Source of the DNA: JAWLCQ01 sp041687095
Lineage (GTDB): Bacteria > Planctomycetota > Phycisphaerae > SM23-33
Assembly (NCBI GenBank): GCA_041687095.1
Contig: JAWLCQ010000071.1
Location: 1-21,759, forward strand
Direction of reading: 5' to 3'
Length of the DNA stretch: 21,759 bases
The notes under the pieces were generated by a model. That model saw only the letters and a list, made by a program, of their open reading frames with translations. It did not search any database and had not been told where the DNA came from. Positions 7,593-15,349 of the stretch are shown in pieces (position 1 is the first letter of the stretch; each line of letters begins with the position of its first letter). Position numbers and translations under genes: made by a program.

Positions 7593-8525
7593 ATGATCCG
7601 CCACGACCCCTCCACAAACTCCCTCCGCCTGCTGGATCCCGACGCCCTGGCGAAGATCCAGCGGCTGGAGCTGATCGCGCGGGGCGTGGTGGAGGGGTTC
7701 GTGGCGGGGCGGCACAAGAGCCCGTACAAGGGGTTCAGCGTGGAGTTCGCCGAGCACCGACAGTACAGCCCCGGGGACGACCTGCGGGACCTGGACTGGC
7801 GGGTGTACGGCAAGAGCGACCGGTACTACATCAAGCAGTACATCGAGGAGACGAACCTCCGCGCGACGATCCTGCTGGACGCCTCGGGGTCCATGAAGTA
7901 CCGCGGAACGCGGGCGCAGGCGCACGACGGGGCCCCGCTGAGCAAGTTCGAGTACGGGCAGTACCTGGCGGCGAGCCTGGCGCACCTGATGATCCACCAG
8001 CAGGACGCGGTGGGGCTCGTGACGTTCGACACGGCCGTGCGGAAGTACATCCCCGCCCGGTCCCGGGCGTCGCACCTGCGGGTGATCCTGGACGAACTGG
8101 TGCGGACGGCCCCGGGCGAGGAGACCTCGCTGGCGCCGATCTTCCACGACATCGCCGAACGCGCCCACCGCCGCGGGCTCATCATTGTGATCTCCGACCT
8201 CTTCGACGACCCCGAGCCCGTCCTCAACGCTCTGCACCACTTCCGCTACAAGAAGCACGAGGTGATGCTCCTGCACGTGCTGGCGGAGGAGGAACTGACC
8301 TTCCCCTTCGAGCAGTGGGCGCACTTCGAGGACCTGGAGGTGCAAGGCCGCCGCCTCCGCCTCGACCCCCGCAGCGTCCGCGCCGAGTACCTCGACCAGG
8401 TCCACCGCTTCCTCCGCCGCATCGAACTCGGCTGTGGGCAGATGAACGTGGACTACGTGCCCATGAGCACGGGACGGGGATTCGACATGGCCTTGGCGCA
8501 CTACTTGGCGCAGAGAAGGCACTAG
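7593..8525 (+). CDS. DUF58 / VWA-like protein, cytosolic partner of MoxR (310 aa)
   Basis: The protein has the DUF58 signature FVAGRHKSPYKGFSVEFAEH (36-55) followed by RQYSPGDDLRDLDWRVYGKS (56-75). A MIDAS motif DASGSM (96-101) starts the VWA-like fold, and a later strand GLIIVISDLFDD fits metal-dependent ligand binding. No membrane segment is visible. GAGG at 7584-7587 overlaps the previous stop and precedes ATG 7593, so translation is probably coupled to the isomerase gene. The final codons, CAC TAG, lie inside a GGCACTAG repeat that marks the left edge of the inserted segment. The last two or three residues and the stop may therefore come from the insertion rather than from the ancestral gene. 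Confidence 0.93.
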   Translation: MIRHDPSTNSLRLLDPDALAKIQRLELIARGVVEGFVAGRHKSPYKGFSVEFAEHRQYSPGDDLRDLDWRVYGKSDRYYIKQYIEETNLRATILLDASGSMKYRGTRAQAHDGAPLSKFEYGQYLAASLAHLMIHQQDAVGLVTFDTAVRKYIPARSRASHLRVILDELVRTAPGEETSLAPIFHDIAERAHRRGLIIVISDLFDDPEPVLNALHHFRYKKHEVMLLHVLAEEELTFPFEQWAHFEDLEVQGRRLRLDPRSVRAEYLDQVHRFLRRIELGCGQMNVDYVPMSTGRGFDMALAHYLAQRRH

Positions 8526-8567
8526 GGGGAGAAAAGGCACTAGGGAATAGGGACTAGGGACTAGGGG
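8517..8567 (+). repeat. Left purine-rich TAGGGA/GGCACTAG tract
   Basis: Two AGGCACTAGGG units, then TAGGGAATAGGGACTAGGGA and CTAGGGGGG. The tract begins inside the DUF58 gene (RRH-stop is read from AGAAGGCACTAG) and is complementary to the right tract. Confidence 0.8.
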
Positions 8568-8605
8568 GGAGAAGAAGCAGAAGCAGCAGGACAGAAGAAG
8601 CGGCA

Positions 8606-8649
8606 GGGGCGGGAGCCGCGGGTGGGGGTGGGATGGTTGGAGGGGGGGG
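8606..8649 (+). other. Potential G-quadruplex upstream of the four-helix-bundle gene
   Basis: G runs at 8606-8609, 8611-8613, 8620-8622, 8624-8628 and 8630-8632 are separated by loops of 1, 6, 1 and 1 bases, and a run of eight G follows at 8642-8649. This meets the usual G3+ short-loop pattern on the coding strand, so it could form in the mRNA leader 77-120 bases before the ATG. No functional evidence. Confidence 0.4.
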
Positions 8650-8725
8650 ATGGATGAGAGATCGCCTGCGGCGGATCCGGGTGGGGCCGGTGGGCGACGG
8701 GATCGTGTGGCGAAAGGAACGTGCG

Positions 8726-9145
8726 ATGACGCGGCAGGAAAGCTGGGACTGGGAGGCGACGAGCGCGGACGGGCAGATCCGCAGCTATCGCGACCTGCGC
8801 GCATGGCAGAAGGGGCGCGAGATTGTCAAACTCGTGTACGAGACCACGCGGACGTTCCCGCGAGAGGAGAACTACGGTCTGACCCAGCAGGTCCGCCGGG
8901 CGGCGGTCTCCGTCCCGTCGAACATCGCCGAAGGCTATGGTCGCGGCAGCCTGCCGGACTACCTTCGCTTTCTCCACACCGCACGTGGCAGCCTGTACGA
9001 GACGGAGACGCAACTGATTCTGGCCTACGACCTGAGCTACCTGGCCGGCGAGCAGACGCAGGCGCTGCTGGAGCATACGGATGAGTGCTCGCGGGTCCTG
9101 CAGGGCCTGATCGCCAGTCTGCAGAGAAAGCAGGAATGCAGCTAG
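8726..9145 (+). CDS. Four-helix-bundle protein, 23S rRNA intervening-sequence family (139 aa)
   Basis: The start at ATG 8726 follows AAAGGAA (8713-8719) at 6-base spacing; the longer frame from 8633 is Gly/Arg junk. The core is typical of the family (TIGR02436 / S23-type): SYRDLRAWQKGREIVKLVYE near residues 20-39, then TFPREENYGLTQQVRRAAVS and VPSNIAEGYGRGS, then LRFLHTARGSLYETETQLIL. The usual length is about 115-130 aa; this one has a 19-residue polar N-terminal extension. Family members form small helical bundles and occur in intervening sequences of 23S rRNA genes and as free-standing genes; their biochemical role is unclear. Here the gene lies inside a protein-coding operon, flanked by inverted repeat tracts, with gaps of 200 and 241 bp to its neighbours. 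Confidence 0.92.
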   Translation: MTRQESWDWEATSADGQIRSYRDLRAWQKGREIVKLVYETTRTFPREENYGLTQQVRRAAVSVPSNIAEGYGRGSLPDYLRFLHTARGSLYETETQLILAYDLSYLAGEQTQALLEHTDECSRVLQGLIASLQRKQECS

Positions 9146-9237
9146 TACCCCAACATGTTGACAACGCCGGGAGTAGCGGACCCCGCGGAGCGATCCACCA
9201 TGCCCCCGCGCCCCCCCATGTGCGCACCGCCTCTTCC

Positions 9238-9376
9238 CTCTTCCCTATTGCCTGGTGTCCCCCGCCTATTGCCTATTGCCTATTCCCTAGTGCCTCTCCT
9301 CCCCCGCCTATTGCCTATTCCCTAGTCCCTAGTGCCTCTCTTCCCCCCAGTGCCTCTTCTCCTGTCCCTAGTGCCT
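9238..9376 (+). repeat. Right pyrimidine-rich CCTATTGCCTATTCCCTAGTGCCT tract
   Basis: Repeated CCTATTGCCTATT and CCCTAGTGCCT units, with a degenerate CCCCCAGTGCCT at 9345-9356, end 10 bases before the ATG of the next gene. The tract is complementary to the left tract at 8517-8567. The bases between the four-helix-bundle stop and this tract (9146-9237) hold only a 10-bp palindrome, CAACATGTTG at 9151-9160. Confidence 0.8.
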
Positions 9377-9386
9377 CCCTCCGCCC

Positions 9387-11969
9387 ATGACGTTCCTCAA
9401 CTACATCATGCTCCTCGCCCTTGCGGGGGTCGGGATTCCGATCCTGATCCACCTGCTCAACCGCCGCCGCGCGAAGGTGGTGGAGTGGGGGGCGATGCGG
9501 TTCCTGATGGCGTCGGTGGCGTCGCGGAACCGGCGGATCCTGCTGGAGGAGCTGCTGCTGATGGCGCTGCGGTGCGTGCTGGTCGCGCTGCTGGTGGTCG
9601 CCATGGCCCGGCCGTTCCTGCCCACGCGGAGCTTCCTGTCCTGGGCCATCGTTCTCCCGGCGGGGATCCTCGCGGTGGTGCTGCTGGCGGTGGCGGTGAC
9701 GTCGTGGTCGTACCGGGGGGCGAGGCGGTGGCTGCTGGGGGCGGCGGGGGGGCTGCTGCTGCTGTCGGGGGCGGCGGTGGCGGTGGAGCACGTCCGCCAA
9801 CAGCAGCAGTGGGGGCCCACCGACGGCAGCGCCAAGGACATCGCCATCGTCCTCGACGGGTCGCTGTCGATGACGCTGCAGAGCGATGGGGAATCGAACT
9901 TCGCCCGCGCCATCGCCGACGCCCGCGCCGTCATCGCCGCCCTCCGCCCCGGGGACGCCGCCAGCATCCACCTCGCCGGTCCGCTCCCCCGCCCGCTCGT
10001 CCCCAGCCCCATCTCGGACAAGGACGAACTGCTCGCCCGCCTCGGGGACGCCCGTCCCATCGGGGGGTCGCTGCAGGTCCTGCCCGCCCTCAACGCGGCC
10101 GTGCGCGCCCTGGCCCAGGGCCACAACGCCCCCAAGCGCATCGTTCTGATCACCGACGCCCAGAACGTCGGGTGGGACCTCGCCAGCGAGGGCCGCTGGG
10201 AGTTCCTCGCCGGATCGCTGGGGCAGCTCCCCACGAAGCCCCAACTCATCGTTCGCCGCCTCGTCCCGCCCCCGGCCGTCCACAACCTGTGCCTGACCGA
10301 CCTGGCCCTGTCGCGCCCCATCGTGGGGACCGATCGGTCCGTCGGGATCGACGTCAGGATTGCCAATGGCGGAACGGCCCCGGCGGGGGGGACGGGCGTG
10401 ACGCTGTACGTCGACGGGCTGGAGATCGAGCGCAAGGAGGTCGAGGCCATCGTCCCCAACGCCTCGCAGACCGTCTCCTTCCGCCACCGCTTTGAGACCG
10501 ACGGATACCGCGTGGTCTCCGCAACGCTGGAGGGCGACGACGACCTGCCCGGCGATAACGCGCTGCAGCGGGTGGTGCACGTGCTGGAGGAACTGCCCGT
10601 GCTGCTGGTGGACGGGGCGCCGTCGCCCGAGCCCCTTCGCGGGGCGGCGGCCCTGTTGGAGTTGGCCATGGCCCCGCGGGGCGAGGAGGGCTCCGGCGGC
10701 CCGGCGGGCGGGGCGTCGCGCGGCGGTGCGGTGCAGGATCCGCCCATTCCGCGGTTCCTCCTCCGCCCGCAGACCCTCTCCGCCCTGGAGCTGGCGAACG
10801 TGGGCGACCTGTCCAAGTACCGGGTGATCGTCCTCGCCAACGTTCCCATCCTCCCCAAGGCCGGGGCGGATGCCCTGGAGCGTTTCGTCCGGCGGGGGGG
10901 CGGGCTGCTGATCGTGCCCGGAGACCGCTGCCGCAGCGAGTTCTACAACGAGTGGATGGACCGCGCGGGCCGGCGGATCGTGCCCGCGCGCCTCACCGAG
11001 CGGGCCGTGGGGGGGGAGGCGGTGCACTGCGCCCTGAAGACCTTCACGCACCCCGCCCTCGCCACCCTCGCCGACACCACCCAGTCCGATGCCGAATCCG
11101 CCCTCATTCACGCCTTCTGGGCGCTCGACGTTGATGACACCGACGATGCGGTGCGGGTGGCGGGACGGCTGGACTGCGGGGCTCCGCTCCTCGTCGAACG
11201 CCGCATCGAGAAGGGGTACGTGCTGCTGTCGGCGGTCGCGTTCGACGAGCGGGACACGAACCTCCCGCGGCTGCAGTGCTTCGTCCCGCTGGTGCACGAA
11301 CTGGTGCATTTCCTGAGCGTCCCGCTGTCGGAGGCGTGCAACGTCCGCCCGGGGGCGGAGGTGGCCCTGCCCCTGCCCGCCCTGCCCGACCTCGCCCGGC
11401 GCGTCGCGGCCGGGGACGTGCTGGAGGTCGCCACGCCCGACGAGCGGGAGGCGCCCGCCCAGGCGGTGGTCTTCTCCCGCGAGGGGCGGCTGCGGGTGCG
11501 GTTCCCCGAGACCCGCTGCCCGGGGCTCTACCGCATCGCCCTGCCCGACGGGCAGCGCGAGCCCGACACCCGCCGCGCCGCCGATGGCCCTCACGTGCCC
11601 TTCGTCGTACTCTCCGACCCCGCCGAGTCGCGTCTCGACGGTCTGGCGGAGGGCGACTGGGAGCGGCTGGGCGGGCGCGTGGACCTTGCCCGCGCCGAGT
11701 CCACCGACGAACTCACCAGTTTCATCGCCGGGGGGGTGCCCGGGCGGGAGATGTGGACGTGGCTGGTGGTGCTGGCGGTGCTGACGGCCATCGGGGAGAT
11801 TGCCCTCACCCGCTGGATCGCCATCCGCCGCAAGGCCCATGCCATCCGCGCCGTCCGCTTCGGTGAAGGCGGGATCGACGTGCAGAGCTTCCGCTCCCGC
11901 GCGGAGGAACTGCTCGCTGTCCCCGCCGCCCCGGCGGGGGCGAGTTCCGCGAAGGGGGGCCGCGCATGA
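9387..11969 (+). CDS. BatA-like membrane protein with VWA and GATase-like domains (860 aa)
   Basis: The N terminus is the BatA-type segment (PF07584-like): FLNYIMLLALAGVGIPILIH then LLNRRRAKVVEWGAMRFL (residues 3-40), with further hydrophobic helices at about 54-77, 83-105 and 115-133. A VWA domain follows with strand DIAIVLDGSLSM, giving MIDAS D157-x-S159-x-S161, and a later strand RIVLITDAQN (251-260). About 300-400 looks like a CARDB-type beta domain (VRIANGGTAPAGG), and 400-600 a class-I glutamine-amidotransferase-like fold without an obvious catalytic Cys (VLLVDG; GGGLLIVPGD). A C-terminal helix (about 789-811) anchors the end. It is expected to be a membrane partner of MoxR. The ATG is preceded by CCCTCCGCCC and has no Shine-Dalgarno, unlike the next gene. 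The stop overlaps the next start by ATGA. Confidence 0.9.
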   Translation: MTFLNYIMLLALAGVGIPILIHLLNRRRAKVVEWGAMRFLMASVASRNRRILLEELLLMALRCVLVALLVVAMARPFLPTRSFLSWAIVLPAGILAVVLLAVAVTSWSYRGARRWLLGAAGGLLLLSGAAVAVEHVRQQQQWGPTDGSAKDIAIVLDGSLSMTLQSDGESNFARAIADARAVIAALRPGDAASIHLAGPLPRPLVPSPISDKDELLARLGDARPIGGSLQVLPALNAAVRALAQGHNAPKRIVLITDAQNVGWDLASEGRWEFLAGSLGQLPTKPQLIVRRLVPPPAVHNLCLTDLALSRPIVGTDRSVGIDVRIANGGTAPAGGTGVTLYVDGLEIERKEVEAIVPNASQTVSFRHRFETDGYRVVSATLEGDDDLPGDNALQRVVHVLEELPVLLVDGAPSPEPLRGAAALLELAMAPRGEEGSGGPAGGASRGGAVQDPPIPRFLLRPQTLSALELANVGDLSKYRVIVLANVPILPKAGADALERFVRRGGGLLIVPGDRCRSEFYNEWMDRAGRRIVPARLTERAVGGEAVHCALKTFTHPALATLADTTQSDAESALIHAFWALDVDDTDDAVRVAGRLDCGAPLLVERRIEKGYVLLSAVAFDERDTNLPRLQCFVPLVHELVHFLSVPLSEACNVRPGAEVALPLPALPDLARRVAAGDVLEVATPDEREAPAQAVVFSREGRLRVRFPETRCPGLYRIALPDGQREPDTRRAADGPHVPFVVLSDPAESRLDGLAEGDWERLGGRVDLARAESTDELTSFIAGGVPGREMWTWLVVLAVLTAIGEIALTRWIAIRRKAHAIRAVRFGEGGIDVQSFRSRAEELLAVPAAPAGASSAKGGRA

Positions 11970-14900
11970 CCTTCACCGTGGAATCGCACTACATGCTCCC
12001 CGCGAGCCTGTCCACCCCGCTGCTGGCGGTGATGGCTGTGGCGGGGGCGGGCGTGTGGGCCGCCGTGCACCTCATCCCCCCGCCCGCCTCGCGCGCGGGG
12101 CGCCTCGCCCTGTTCGCCGCCCGCGCGGGCGTGGGGTTCGCCGCCCTGCTCGCAGTCTTCCAACTCCTCCTCCGCGTGCTGGTGCTCGGGACCCACTGGC
12201 CGCTCTGGCCGCTGGCGCTGGCGGCGTCGCTGGCGGTGGAGACCGTCCTGGGTCTGTACGGGCTGGAGCGACGGACGGTATCGCGGCCGCTGGGTGCGGC
12301 GCTGGCGGGGCTGCGCGTGGGAGTGCTGCTGCTCCTGCTGGCCATGCTCCTGCAGCCCGTGCTGCCCCTGGACCTGAGCCGCACGCTGCTTCGCACGCTC
12401 ACCGTGCTGGTGGACGAGTCGGCCTCCATGCACGTGCCCGACACGCAGATGACCGTGCCCGAGCGGGTGCGGCTGTCGGAGGCGCTGGGCGTGACGGAGG
12501 CGAGGCGATTCTACCGCCTCGACGAGACCGCCGCCGCCCTGGAGGGGCTGCGGGACACCGTGCAGGTGCGGGCGGACTGGCTCACCGCACTGCGCGAACT
12601 GCCCGAGGACGAGCGGCAGGAGCGGCTGGCGGAGCAGCGGGAATCGCTGCATGACGCCTTCACGGAACTCACCGAGCGGATGGACGAGCCCATCGAGTCC
12701 ATCACCCGCGCCACCGACGGCCGCCTGACCCTGCCGCAGGAGCTGACGACCGCCCTGCAGGACGTTCGCACGAAGCTCCGCATCCAGGTGCGGGACCGGC
12801 TGGAGGAGGCGGGGAAGCTCACGCAGCGCGAGCACGAGGGGCAGCTCGCGGGGAACCTGGAGCGGTTGCAGTCCGACGCGGAGCGGAGCGTCGCGGGGCT
12901 GACCGCTCTGGCGGAGGCCCTCGAGGGTTTGGCCGAGAGGCTCGACGAGGCCTTCTACGCCTCCCGCGACCCCGCCGCCCGCCGCCGCATCGACGCCGTC
13001 CTGCACGAGTCCCGCCTGAACCTCGCCTACCGCCTCCTCCTGCACCGCGCGACGCCCGAGGGCGCGGGCGGGAAGCAGGAGGCGTCGCTCCTGGACCGCC
13101 TGGAGAGCGAGTATGCGGTGACGCTCTACACGTTCGCGTCCGCTCCGCAGGAGTTGTCGAGCGAGCGGCTGCGGAAGGAGAGCGGGGAAAGAGCTTCGAC
13201 GGATCCCACCGACGCAGTCGGTGGGCTTGGGGAAGAGGGTTTGCAGCCTTCGTCGCAGCCCTCGTCGCAACCCTCGTCCCAGCCCTCGTCCCAGCTTGCA
13301 TCGGAACCTGCATCGCAGCCTGCGGAGGCCTCTGGGGACGCTTCGGTGGTTGCGTCCGCGAACGCGTCCGCGGGCGCAGCGAAGGGCAAGGTGTCCGAAA
13401 CGCTCCCCGCCGAACTGGAGCAGACGGACCTTGCGTCGGCGCTGCAGGCGGCGGTGGCGGACGTGCGGTCGGACCGCCACGCGGGCGTGCTGGTGCTCAG
13501 CGATGGGGCGCACAACGCCCCGGCGGAGGTCCTCCCCGTCGCCCGCCGCCTGGGCCTGCTCCGCCTGCCCGTCTGCGCCGTCGCCCTCGGCAGCGCCCGC
13601 CCGCCCACCGACGCCGCCATCCTCGCCCTCGAGGCCCCCGACACCGTCTACGCCAAGGACACCCTCTACCTCACCGCCCGCCTCAAGCTCGACGGGCTCG
13701 CGGGCAAGGAGGTCCGCGTCTCGCTCTACGACGGAACCCGCCTCGCCGACAGCAACACCGTCCGCGTCCCCAACGTCGACGCTTTCCGCACGCACGTGCA
13801 GCTCTCCGATACGCCCGAGGCCTCCGGCACCCACAGCTACCGCGCCGTCCTCGACCCCCTCGACGGGGAGGTGCTGCAGAGCAACAACGAGCACCCGCTG
13901 CTGGTGAGCGTCACCGACGACCGCCTGCAGATGCTGCTCGTCGAAGGCCGCCCCCGCTGGGAGTTCCGCTACCTCAAGAACCTCTTCGCCTCGCGCGACC
14001 GCACGGTGAAGCTGCAGTACGTCCTGTTCCGCCCCGACGCGGTGGGGGGGCTGGAGGCCCGCAAGCGAACCGTCGCCGCCGCCGGCCGCCCGCCCGCCGA
14101 GGTCGAAGCGACCGCCCTGCCCGAGTCCCTCGAGGAGTGGATGAAGTTCGACGTGATCGTCCTGGGCGACGTCGATCCCGCGGACCTGCTCCCCGCCCAC
14201 CGCGAGGCCATCCACCGCTTCGTCACCGACCGCGGGGGCACGCTCATCGTCCTGGCGGGCCCGTCCTTCATGCCCCACGCCTACCGCGACACGCTCCTGG
14301 GCGACCTGCTGCCCGTCCGCGTGGAGCCCCTCGCCCCCGACGCCCCCGCCAACGCCGCCGATCCCAAGGCGGGCTTCCGCATCGCCCTCACGCCCGAGGG
14401 CGCCCAGTCCGTCCTGCTCCGCCAGTCCGTCGATCCCGACGAGAACGCGCGGATCTGGGGGAGCTTCCCGGCGATCTACTGGCGGAGCCCCGCCGCCGCG
14501 GCCAAGCCCGGGGCGGAGGTCCTTGCCTTCGCCCTCCCGCCCCAGGCGCCCGACTTCCTCCAGGACGACCCCGCCCAGGCGCCCGACCGCTCCGCCCTCG
14601 AGAAGCGCCGCCTTTTCCACCGCGCCAACGCCCTGCTCGCCGTGCACCGCACGGGGATGGGGCAGGTGCTGTACTTCGCCACCGACCGCACGTGGCGCCT
14701 CCGCTACCGCAAGGGCGACGTCCACCACCACAAGCTCTGGGGGCAGGTTCTGCGGTGGGCGACGGCGAACAAGCTGCCCGCGGGGACGGACCTCGTGAAG
14801 CTCGGGACCGACCGCGCCCGCTACGGCCCCGGGGAGCCCGTCCGCGTGCGGGCCAAGCTCGTCCGCTCGGACCTGTCCCCCGTCGTGACCAAGGAAGTCG

Positions 14901-15349
14901 CCGCCAGCATCTACAGCGGCGAGCAGCTCGTCCTCCGCCGCCCCATGGACTACGAGCCCGACTCCCCCGGGATCTACGCCGCCGACCTCGGATCCCTCCC
15001 GGCGGGGACGTACCGCGTGCGGCTCGAGGGGGCGCCCGTGGCGGACCTGCTGGCGGGCGAGAAGATCGAGAGCGTCCAGGCCGATTTCGCCGTCGCCGCC
15101 GCCGCCGCGAGCGAGCGGACCGAACTCGCCGCCGACCGCGGGCTGCTCCACCGCCTCGCCACCCTCACCGGCGGGAGCGTCGTCGCCCCCGCCCACGCCG
15201 CCGATCTGCTCCAGCGCTTCGGGCCCGGGAAACTCACGCTGCGGGAGCGGAGGCAGTACGTGATCTGGAACGGTTGGCCGTACCTGGCGGCGATCCTCGT
15301 GCTGCTGACCGTCGAATGGGTCCTCCGCAAGAAGGTGGGACTGGCATGA
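11966..15349 (+). CDS. Large membrane protein with split VWA and GATase-like domains (1127 aa)
   Basis: About four hydrophobic helices occupy residues 12-135. A VWA first strand, LTVLVDESASM, gives a MIDAS D150-x-S152-x-S154. Instead of continuing normally, a charged, helical, probably coiled-coil stretch of about 220 residues follows. Then come a strand (YAVTLYTFAS, about 381-391), a Ser/Gln/Pro/Ala-rich linker (about 425-470), and a further VWA-type strand, GVLVLSDGAHN (about 506-516). The part from 655 to 800 (LLVEGRPRWEFRYLKNLFAS; GGTLIVLAGPSFMPH) resembles the GATase-like region of planctomycete VWA proteins. A final helix, about 1100-1120, precedes a basic tail. It is probably a paralogous partner of the preceding BatA-like protein. 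Both ends overlap their neighbours by ATGA, indicating translational coupling. Confidence 0.85.
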   Translation: MTFTVESHYMLPASLSTPLLAVMAVAGAGVWAAVHLIPPPASRAGRLALFAARAGVGFAALLAVFQLLLRVLVLGTHWPLWPLALAASLAVETVLGLYGLERRTVSRPLGAALAGLRVGVLLLLLAMLLQPVLPLDLSRTLLRTLTVLVDESASMHVPDTQMTVPERVRLSEALGVTEARRFYRLDETAAALEGLRDTVQVRADWLTALRELPEDERQERLAEQRESLHDAFTELTERMDEPIESITRATDGRLTLPQELTTALQDVRTKLRIQVRDRLEEAGKLTQREHEGQLAGNLERLQSDAERSVAGLTALAEALEGLAERLDEAFYASRDPAARRRIDAVLHESRLNLAYRLLLHRATPEGAGGKQEASLLDRLESEYAVTLYTFASAPQELSSERLRKESGERASTDPTDAVGGLGEEGLQPSSQPSSQPSSQPSSQLASEPASQPAEASGDASVVASANASAGAAKGKVSETLPAELEQTDLASALQAAVADVRSDRHAGVLVLSDGAHNAPAEVLPVARRLGLLRLPVCAVALGSARPPTDAAILALEAPDTVYAKDTLYLTARLKLDGLAGKEVRVSLYDGTRLADSNTVRVPNVDAFRTHVQLSDTPEASGTHSYRAVLDPLDGEVLQSNNEHPLLVSVTDDRLQMLLVEGRPRWEFRYLKNLFASRDRTVKLQYVLFRPDAVGGLEARKRTVAAAGRPPAEVEATALPESLEEWMKFDVIVLGDVDPADLLPAHREAIHRFVTDRGGTLIVLAGPSFMPHAYRDTLLGDLLPVRVEPLAPDAPANAADPKAGFRIALTPEGAQSVLLRQSVDPDENARIWGSFPAIYWRSPAAAAKPGAEVLAFALPPQAPDFLQDDPAQAPDRSALEKRRLFHRANALLAVHRTGMGQVLYFATDRTWRLRYRKGDVHHHKLWGQVLRWATANKLPAGTDLVKLGTDRARYGPGEPVRVRAKLVRSDLSPVVTKEVAASIYSGEQLVLRRPMDYEPDSPGIYAADLGSLPAGTYRVRLEGAPVADLLAGEKIESVQADFAVAAAAASERTELAADRGLLHRLATLTGGSVVAPAHAADLLQRFGPGKLTLRERRQYVIWNGWPYLAAILVLLTVEWVLRKKVGLA
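13243..13325 (+). repeat. In-frame 12-bp repeat encoding a Gln-Pro-Ser-Ser linker
   Basis: Units of the form CAGCCYTCGTCS run about four times and then decay (CAGCTTGCATCG, GAACCTGCATCG, CAGCCTGCGGAG). They encode QPSS repeats followed by QLAS, EPAS and QPAE. The period is a multiple of three, so copy-number change alters linker length without a frameshift. Confidence 0.85.

Larger units (their letters stand above)
8517..9376 (+). mobile_element. About 860-bp inserted segment: inverted repeat tracts around a four-helix-bundle gene
   Basis: The left tract (8517-8567) carries AGGCACTAGGG at 8517-8527 and 8535-8545, followed by TAGGGA units. The right tract (about 9238-9376) carries the complement CCCTAGTGCCT at 9285-9295, 9327-9337 and 9366-9376. 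A perfect 17-bp inverted repeat pairs 8535-8551 (AGGCACTAGGGAATAGG) with 9279-9295. The segment splits an operon whose other junctions are overlaps or gaps of at most 24 bp. It contains one gene, of the family first found in 23S rRNA intervening sequences, whose ends also pair into a stem. Mobility is inferred; no target duplication could be defined. Confidence 0.55.

Noticed and set aside
9085..9390. Small gene over the right repeat tract
   Set aside because: The translation is repetitive (PSASLPPSASSP-type) and follows the CCTAGTGCC repeat units.
9315..11840. Minus-strand open frame of 841 codons opposite the BatA-like gene
   Set aside because: Composition (Arg/Gly/His/Gln/Pro) and lack of motifs show it is a shadow of the plus-strand gene.
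11591..15196. Minus-strand open frame of 1201 codons opposite the 1127-aa membrane protein
   Set aside because: A high-GC shadow rich in Arg/Gly/His/Pro with no recognisable domain; the plus strand carries VWA and membrane segments.
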